In this document: positions 39,301 through 49,200 of the stretch, piece by piece
Numbering within the stretch: the first letter of the stretch is position 1
How the letters are laid out: each line of letters starts with the position of its first letter
Source: Bactericera cockerelli
Lineage: Eukaryota > Arthropoda > Insecta > Hemiptera > Triozidae
Assembly: GCA_024516035.1 (NCBI GenBank)
Contig: JAMCCL010000055.1
Span: forward strand, 1-64,000
Direction of reading: 5' to 3'
Length of the DNA: 64,000 bases
Notes under the pieces: model-generated
Told to the model about the DNA's origin: nothing
The model's database searches: none
Seen by the model: only the letters and a program-made list of their open reading frames with translations
Position numbers and translations under genes: made by a program

Positions 39301-42300
39301 CATTAACCCTTCAACTCCCCTGTTCCCAGAGGATGTCCAGGCTGGTCTACCCACATTCCAGCCTCCACCTTTCTCTCTAGAACAGAATGGCAAGAGCTAC
39401 AACTTCTTCGACATGACGTCAGAACTCGGATCCGCCATCATGGTTATTCCCCTCCTCTCCATATTGGAGAACATCTCACTGGCCAAAGTTTTCAGTAAGT
39501 ATCATGATTTGTTTTTTGGAAGAAGCATTAAAACGCACTAGGTAGGTATAAAGTACATATATATTATTTGCAAAGATAAATTTGTATGCACGCCTGGTAA
39601 TTATATTGTGTATGCAATGTGCATTACAGTCCAAGAACTCACTACACTTGATCCTAGATATAAGAGAACTCTAATAGGTACCTCATATTATTTTTTACAG
39701 GAGAAATTAGATGTCAACGTGGCTAAGTGTGTTAGCCCACTAGGCAGTTCTCTTATTGTGACCTGGGTTCTTTCCCCAGCGGTGTAGTCATTTTTCTGCT
39801 ACATACCTTGTGATGAAAAACGATTCCCACAAATCTTGTGTTGTAATAACACACATTTTATTCAGAATTAGTACCTGCTGATGAGAGCAAATAAGCTCGA
39901 AACAGCTGTCTAGGTATATTCTGATATTCATGTACATTTAGTACAACTTCTCACTTTTCTGTTTACCCTTTAAAAAAAAAGAAGATAATTTTACAGTCCT
40001 CCCGTCCATTTGAATTTTTTTATTGTTTCATTTGTACAATATACTTACATATACAATAAATTGTGTATAGAGAAAGTCATACATAAAAAAAATATATAAA
40101 TATTGGCAAAAGAAACTTAATTATTAAAAAAAAATTCCCTACTCGCGTCTATTTCTCAGGCGATGGCAAGAACATCGACGCTAACCAGGAAATGCTGGCG
40201 CTGGGTGCCTGTAACATAGTCTCCTCATTTGTGGGTTCCATGCCCGTGACGGGCGCACTTAGCAGGGGCGCCGTCAACAATGCCAGTGGGGTCAAGACCA
40301 CTTTCGGAGGAGTCTATACCGGTAAGTTTGAAAGATGGAATATCTAATCTAACCTGTTTACGTAATTGCATAATATATAATATGCGTGTAAACAGAGATA
40401 AAAAAAAAAGAAAAAAAAAATATATATAAAGTAAACAAAGAGGAGCCTCAGTACTGACCTCAGTAACTCGCTGGATAAGGCGGCGGACTTGTAAACTGCA
40501 GGTCGTTGGTTCAAGCCAGCCTAGATTTAGTAAAGCGAGTTTTAGTAGTGTGTGATATCATGATTCACACACAATACGATAAATTTAAATAAAAAACTTG
40601 AAAAAAAACTGTTAGCGTAATGGGACTCCCCGTCTCGAGCCGACAGCCCAATTAAAGCACTACCTACCGTACTATTGTTAACAAACACCTCCATAGCCTC
40701 CACAGGTATCATTGTCATCGTGTCCCTACATTTCTTCACCCCCTACTTCAATTACATACCCAAAGCGTCCCTGGCAGCTGTCATCATTGCAACTCTTGTG
40801 TATCAAGGGGGTGAATTTGACTAACCTACCTCCATTAACCACACCTCCATTGCCTCCATAGGTATCATAGTCATCGTGTCCCTCCAACTCTTCACCCCCT
40901 ACTTCAAGTACATACCCAAATCCTCTCTGGTGGCTGTCATCATTGCTACTCTTGTGTATCAAGGGGGTGAATTTTACTAACATACCTCCAATAACCACTA
41001 CTCCATTGCCTCCACAGGTATCATAGTCATCGTGTCCCTCCAATTCTTCACCCCCTACTTCAAATACATACCCAAATCCTCTCTGGCGACTGTCATCATT
41101 GCAATTCTTGTGTATCAAGGGGGTGAATTTTACTAACCTACCTCCATTAACCACACCTCCATTGCCTCCACAGGTATCCTAGTCATCGTGTCCCTCCAAC
41201 TCTTCACCCCCTACTTCAAGTACATACCCAAATCCTCTCTGGCGACTGTCATCATTGCAACTCTTGTGTATCAAGGGGGTGAATTTTACTAACCTACCTC
41301 CATTAACCACACCTCCATCGCCTACACAGTTATCATAGTCATCGTGTCCCTGCAATTCTTCACCCCCTACTTCAAGTTCATACACAAATCCCCTCTGGCG
41401 ACAGTCATCATTGCAACTCTTGTGTACCAAGGGGGTGAATAAATTTTACTAACCTACCTCCATTAACCACACCTCCATCGCCTCTACAGGTATCATAGTC
41501 ATCGTGTCCCTCCAATTCTTCACCCCCTACTTCAAGTACATACCCAAAGCGTCCCTGGCGGCTGTCATCATTGCAACTCTTGGGTATCGAGGGGGTGAAT
41601 TTGACTAACCTACCTCCATTAACCACACCCCCATTGCCTCCACAGGTATCATTGTCATCGTGTCCCTCCAACTCTTCACCCCCTACTTCAAGTACATACC
41701 CAAATCCTCTCTGGTGGCTGTCATCATTGCAACTCTTGTGTATCAAGGGTATGAATTTTACTAACCTACCTCCATTAACCACACCTCCATTACCTCCACA
41801 GGTATCATAGTCATCGTGTCCCTCAAACTCTTCACCCCCTACTTCAAGTACATACCCAAATCCTCTCTGGTGGCTGTCATCATTGCAACTCTTGTGTATC
41901 AAGGGGGTGAATTTTACTAACTTACCTTCATTAACCACACCTCCATTGCCTCCACAGGTATCATAGTGATCGTGTCCCTGCAATTCTTCACCCCCTACTT
42001 CAAGTACATACCCAAAGCGTCCCTGGCGGCTGTCATCATAGCGGCGGTGGTCTTCATGGTGGAGTTCCATGTGGTGAAACCGATGTGGAGGACAAAGAGT
42101 AAGTCGAAGTTTGTGTACATTCATGGGATACAGTCGAACCTGGATATAAGAGAAACCTGGATATAAGAGAAAGCTGGATATAAAAGAACTGGGTATAAGA
42201 GAAACCTAGTTATGAGAGAAACCTTAATATAAGAGAACTGGGTGTAAGAGAAAGCTGGGTATAAGAGAATCCTGGATATAAGAGAACTGGATATAAGAGA

Positions 42301-43208
42301 AAGCACGATATAAAATAACTGGGTATAAGAGAAACCTGGATATAAGAGAACTGGGTATAAGAGAACCCTGGATATAAGAGAAATTTGTATATAAAAGAAC
42401 TGGGTATAAGAGAAACCTAGTTATAAGAGAAACATGGATATAAGAGAACTGGGTTTAAGAGAACTGGGTATAAGAGAAAGCTGGATATAAGAGAATCCTG
42501 GATATAAGAGAACTGGATATAAGAGAACTGGATATAAGAGAAAGCACGATATAAAATAACTGGGTATAGGAGAAACCTGGATGTAAGAGAACTGGGTATA
42601 AGAGAAACCTGGATATAAGAGAACTGGGTATAAGAGAACCCTGGATATAAGAGAACTGGGTATAAGAGAAATCTGGATATAAGAGAACCCTGGATATAAG
42701 AGAACTGGGTATAAGAGAAACCTGTATATAGGAGAACTGGGTATAAGAGAACCCTGGACATAAGAGAACTGGGTATAAGAGAACCCTGGATATAAGAGAA
42801 CTGGGTATATGAGAAACCTGGATATAAGAGTCCTGGGTATAAGAGAAACCTGGATATAAGAGTCCTGGGTATAAGAGAACCCTGGCTAAAAGAGAAACCT
42901 ATATATGAGAGGACTGGCTATAAGAGAAACCCTGATATAAGAGAATCCTGGGTATAAGAGAAGAACTCCCAGGTCAAATTTACCTCTCTTTAAGGTAAAT
43001 AACCTCTTTATAAGAGAAACCTTAGATGTAAGAGAAAAAATTCCGGTTCCATGAATTCTCTTTTTTTTTAGGTTCGACTGTATACCTTCAGGTTTTTTCT
43101 TGATCTTTTCTTTTACCTGGTAAATTTTGGTCCTGAAATTTTTGGTTAAAAAATTGGATGACTACTAAATCAACTAGAAAGGTTTAATAATGTGTATATT
43201 TCAAAGAA

Positions 43209-43270
<62 letters not shown>

Positions 43271-46200
43271 GAGAGAGATGAGAGAGAGAGAGAGAGAAGA
43301 GAGAAGAGAAGAGAGAGAGAGAGAGAGAGAGAAGAGAGGAGAGAGAGTAGGAGTGAGAGAGTGAGAGAGTAAAGAGTGAGAGAGTGAGAGAGTAGAATGA
43401 GAGTGAGAGAGTGAAGAGTGAGAGAGTGAGAGAGTGAGAGAGAGAGAGAAACGCGGAAGGATAAAGAGACCCAATTGGAAAGAACTCCGGTTAAAAAAGT
43501 TTTAATGTTTTTCCTTAACTTTTTCTCAACTCTTTATGAATCCTTTGAGACAATCCTGTTTTTCTTTTTCATTTATATTTTTATCACCCTGTCTTCTATC
43601 ACTATTTTATTTTATTTGCATTTTTTTCCCTTCTCAGTTCTCTTATAGCTAACTTCTCTTTCTTTTGCTCCTTTTCTCTCTCTCTCGTGTCCTGAGAGTG
43701 TTTTGCCACCACTTGTTTATTCGTTCTGCTTTTTCTTTTATCTCTCTCTCTTTCTCTCTCTCTCTCTTTCTCTCTCTCTCTTTCTCTCTCTCTATATGTT
43801 ATTCTCCCTCTAGATATTTTTATTTATTCTTTTATTACCTTTTCTTCTTTCCCTCGCACCTTTTTAGGTATTATTTGTTTAAATTTTATTCTGTCAGTTC
43901 CTTTTTCTCTTTTTGATTTTTTTCTTGCTTTTCATTTTCCTATTTTTCTCATATCTCTATTTCTCGCGTCCTCAATTTTGCCCTATTTTTACTTTAATAT
44001 TATTAATTTTCATATATCTTTTTCTCTTTCTTTTTTTTCTTTCTCTTTCTCATTCTCTTTCTTTTTCTCTTTGTCTTTGTCTGTGTCTTTCTCTCTCTTT
44101 CATTCTCTCTCTTTTTCCGTTTCTCTCTCTCCTTCCCTCTCTATCACTCCTTCTCCTTTTTCTCTCTTCCTCTCTCTCCCTCCCTCTCTATCTCTCTTTC
44201 CCCTTTTCTCTTTTTCTTTCTCTTTCTCTCTATCCCTTCATCACTATCCCTTCCTCTCTATCTCTCTTTCACTGTCACTTTCTCTATCTCATTCTCTCTT
44301 TCTCTCTCTCCCTCCCTCTATATCTCTCTTTCCCCTTTTTCTCTCTATCCCTCCCTCTCTATCTATCTTTCCTCTTTTCTCCTCTTTCTCTCTCTCTTTC
44401 GCTCTCACTCTCTCTATCTCATTCTCTCTCTCTCTCTCTTTCACTCTCTCTATCTCATTATTTATTTCTTCTCCTCATATATCTCTCTTTTCCTCGTTCC
44501 ACTTGAATTCAATTTCAGAAACAAATTCAACGACTTCGATTTTATTCCCAGACTTCGTTGTGCTCCGGTGATCAGGACTTTCTGTCCCGCAGGATTTGTT
44601 CTGTTCCATCTACATAACTTTTTTGTACCTTTTTTTACATGCAGAAAAAAAGAACTTTTTTTATCCTTAACCCGTGAGAGAATTGAGGATCGAAGAAATC
44701 TCTCAAAAACTGTAAAGGAAATTGAGGTGTAAAAGCAAAATCCTGCACTCATTTTTTATCAATTTCTTTTAATTTTTACTTTCCATTACCTGGCACTGGA
44801 GAAAAATTTCTTTGTACAGATAAAAGCCTAAAATTGTATTTCTTAAATTACTTAAAACAATTGAGTACTGGTAACAGATAGTAAAATAAAAATCTGGTGT
44901 AAACATCACACGACTGTCCTTATCATATTAGGAATGGGAATTTTCCGTCGATTTCCGCCACTGGTAACTCAATGATAACAGTTAGCTAAAAATCAATGTC
45001 AAATCCATAATCAGCACCTCAAAATAAATTGGATTTAATATGTCACAACCTCCATCTAGGATAAAAAATTGAAAAAGGGTATTGAAAATTATTATGTAAC
45101 TTAAAATCATTTAAGTTACCTATTTAAAAAATCTTATAGGTCGTGGATCACAAAATAAACCTGCTCCGACAAACAGGTAAACAAAGACTTGACGAGTTCT
45201 AGGACGTCTACATGTATAGTTTGAGGAAAAAGTTCTACACTTGAGTCATCAAGGGTTAAAGAAAAAGAAAAGAATTTGTTTTTTTTTTTCATCCTCAAAG
45301 AAACAGAAAGAATATTTATTTCTATTTGCTACTCTTTTACCTTGAACCTAGCTCATACGAATAATTTAAATGCCGCGCATTGGTTATAGTGAAAAACTTC
45401 ATACGAGTATTTATTTGATATTTGGTATCTCTTTTGTTTTTTGATCTAAAGAAGAGAATATTATATAATACTTTGTCATCTATTTATCACCAAATCTTGC
45501 TTGCAGTTATAATAATAAAACTCTTTAGTGGTAACCACCAGGTGAGATGAAAGCTCAAAGCTTTTTCTACCACCTAGCCCTGAGAGTCTTAAAATTATGT
45601 GGTCACAAACTCAAATAAATGAGGAAAAAATCATGCAATGGGTGGAATTCGAACGGATCCCAACGCTACCTGAACTACCAGACTAACTCTTTGACCATTT
45701 CACTAGCAATGTTCCGTGTACTTTGTTTTTCTTGTTAGTTATTTTCTGCTATTTTCTTCTTCTTACAGAAATCGATCTCATCCCCGCTGCAGCCACGTTC
45801 CTCACCTGTCTTCTGGTCCGGCTGGAGATGGGAATGGTAATAGGCGTCTCGATCAACGTGCTCTTCCTTTTATACTCCTCCGCGAGGCCCCGAGTCGAGG
45901 TCGCGAAACTTCGTCACTCTTCGGCGGACTTCGAGTACCTGACGATCACGCCCGATCGCGCGCTCGTGTTCCCGAGCGTGGGATACGTGAGGAATGTCGT
46001 CAGTAAGGCGGGGCGCAAGGACGGTAATTCGAAAATGCCAGTGGTGATTGACAGCAGTCATATTCAGGGCGCGGACTTCACAGCCGCCAAGGTAAGTGTT
46101 TGTTTGGCACCTAAGAATTTATTTATTGAATTATTTTATTTTTGGAACCTTGAGATGTTCGAGTTCAACAGCTGAAGCAAAATACTCTAAAGAAAAAATT

Positions 46201-49200
46201 AATAGACATTATTGATAACTGAAGTCATTGCTTAGCGTCGTTTTGCCTCTTACACAGTACGCAATCCGTAACTTAGCGCCACAGAGGTATTACAAAAATG
46301 TCCATTATTTTGCCTCAAGAGTATTTATTTCCAAACGAAGTTAGGTACATCCAAAGTGAGTACGTACTTTTTATATTATTCTAGCAATCAAGCTCCGCGT
46401 TGCATTTGGTTGTGACTACTAATCCTGGTCCAGATAGGGGATATTGTGGTTATTTGATGTTAGGTAAATGTAATATTTTATATAGAACTAGGATTCTTTA
46501 AATAGTTTTATATAAAATGTTACATATACCTAGCATTGCTTTGGATTTCTAATATGAACTTAAAAATAAATAAGTGGTTATTTGAGGCTGGAGCTATTAC
46601 CATCAATTTACAAAAACATTAACAAGAATGTTTTTTTATACCTTCTGTCCCTGTGCACTGTGCAGTGTGCATCAGTGGTCAAAGCGTCGCTTCGGTCTGG
46701 TAGACCAAAGGTCGCAAGTTCGAAACCTCCCTTGGACATGGCAAGTTCTCTTCCCCTTAGAGATTTTGACAGTATTATTATACGTTTTTCTTCGTTTAGT
46801 GCTGGGATAATGGTACTCATTCGTCCTAATTACGAAGTGTAAACAAGGCAATATTATTATTTTTACCTTATGAATATTTTACATTTATTCAGAAAAACAA
46901 CCTCGTACGTTTATTCAATGTAAACTAAAATAGAAAAAGTTTTGTTAGGTAGCTTTGAAATATAAACAAAGTCTAAATAAAAACGAGGTCTAGTTTAGAC
47001 TGCTGCAGGGTACAGCACTTTGTTCTCTACCTTCGCATATTTTTCTTTATATTTCTGAAAAGTTCACTGTTTTATCTCATTAATTTTTAACGTGAATTTT
47101 TTGTATGGCACCCTTCAGACGAGTTTGCAAAGCTTCAGAAATTCCGAACAAAAGTGTAACCAAGTTTGAAAAAAAAAACCGCCAATAAAGAAAGCTCTGC
47201 ACTGTCTCGAGAGACGAAAAGAAAAACAAACATTGTTCTAAACGTGTGTTTAATTTTTCAGTCGAAAACGAAAAAGTTTGCGAAAAAAAAAGAACAAATC
47301 TTCAGTTTTTTGCTCATTCTGCTGTGAAAAGTTTTCGCAGAATCATCAGGTTTAATGTTGAGAGAAACTAGGGTGGGTTTGAAAAAGATAAATAAAAGAT
47401 AAAAATAGATAAATAAAAGATAAAAAGTTAAATAAAAGATGGTTGAAACAGATTACTTACTGTGGATCTTTGCAGACAAAGAAACTGCTGTTAGTGCAGA
47501 GTGTTGTTATCAAAGAATCGCTTTTGTAGAAGTTTCTACTGATGAAGTTTTGTAACACCGTTTTTTAGATGAAGTTTTGTAACACCGTTTTTAGAAGAAG
47601 TTTTGTAACACCGTTTTTTAGAAGACACCGTGCATTGTGTTTATTTTATTTCGGTATCTTTTAAAAATGCTGCATTAAATTTCTCACTATACGACAGTTT
47701 GGCAGTTATTTTTTTCAAACTTTACAATTATTATGTGTTACGTACAATGTAATAACTATAGTAATATTTTGCCTTATTCATAACGACTAGGACTAAGTCT
47801 GCTTATTCCACGAGTAAGTTCAAGACGTAATATTCTGTGTAATATTCTTTGGTCAAATTACAAAATGGCAGGATAACCTGTCTTGACCAGATTTGAAGAT
47901 GGCACCTAAGAAACTGCTAAGGGTCAAATTATGAAACAGGATTAAAGCTAGGTTAAACCAGATACGCCCTCAAGTCGGAGTTTCAACCAATCACAGTGCA
48001 CTATAAATTGGGTAAAGTTATAATTATAGTGTTATAGAAAAAGATAACTACCATATTTGTGTTTTTTATTTGTTTTCTTGAGTTTTACGATATTTCAACA
48101 GCTAGTTCATCTTGAGACGGGGGTTCACAGGAAACTCATAAACCTGCTACCCACATTGACCTCACCCAGCCTGGGTTGGGCCAGGCTATAGGTGAGGTCA
48201 ATGTCAAGGTGATGTCTAATATTTGTGTCAGTCAATTTTGTAGGATCACAACTGCTCAAACTCGTTTTACTAATTCTACGCTGAAACCGGGACTTGAACC
48301 ACCGACCTCCAGGTTACGAGTCCGCCGCCTTATCGATCAAACTACTGAGGTCCATAAATTTATAATGTCCACATGTATTCCAAGAAACAAAAATGAATTT
48401 TTTTTTTTAAATGTTAAAGTTTGTCAGTACTGTGTCTCACGGCAAGCATCACAGTGATGTCAGTCTGTAGTAAAATATATTTACTATTTCTCTCTATAAT
48501 CATGTTTTAACACGTTCATGCACACTTTGGACATGAATGATATAGCATTCATGTCCCAAAGGACATATACAAATCTATGTTCGGAACAAAAGGAGAAACA
48601 ATTCAAGCCTTGTCTTGAGACGCTGCTATAACATTCATGGGAGATACAAGCGCTTGTTTTTTTAATGGTATAGCAGTCATGTCCATTTATGAGTTGACTT
48701 GGCATTTCGAAAAATTATTATTATTAAACATATTGGATCAAGTTTTATTTACGATAAAGTAGGTTACATAGAATATTTACAAAGAAATTGAAATAAAACA
48801 AAACTTGATCAAGGGCGGTGCTAATGCCAACTAATCAAAAATGTGAATGCTATAGCAGTCATCACAAAAACAAGATACCCATACTAAACTGGGTCTCTTA
48901 GTGTGACAAGTCTGTGTAAAACATACAGTTTCACTTTAATATTTCTTTTCCTATGTGCTATATCTTATATGTAACTATGTAATGTAAAAGAAATGTACAA
49001 TAAAACACATTATTATTATTAGTCATGTCCATGAACGTGTTAATAATTTGGCCCTAAACGTTGCGCTCAGTAGGAACCTGGCCCTAAATTCCATGTACTT
49101 ATCTATGTGTTCCAGGGAATCAGCTCTCTGATAGAGGACTTCGTTAAGAGGAACCAGGATCTGATCTTCTACAACCTGAGGCCTAGTGTCGTGGAAATCT

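Noticed and set aside
40726..42124. Long minus-strand open frames of up to 238 residues with repeated GGEELEGHDDYDTCGGNGG-like units
   Set aside because: They are the reverse complement of the exon 7 array. The 156-bp period is a multiple of three, so lack of stops in one unit is inherited by all. No independent start, signal or family resemblance.
43184..44571. Several open frames of 80-197 residues rich in S, F, L, R and E
   Set aside because: Lie within GA and CT microsatellites of intron 7; compositional artefacts.
47320..47365. Minus-strand CTGATGA followed by GAAAAC as ribozyme
   Set aside because: No stem II can form between the two motifs.
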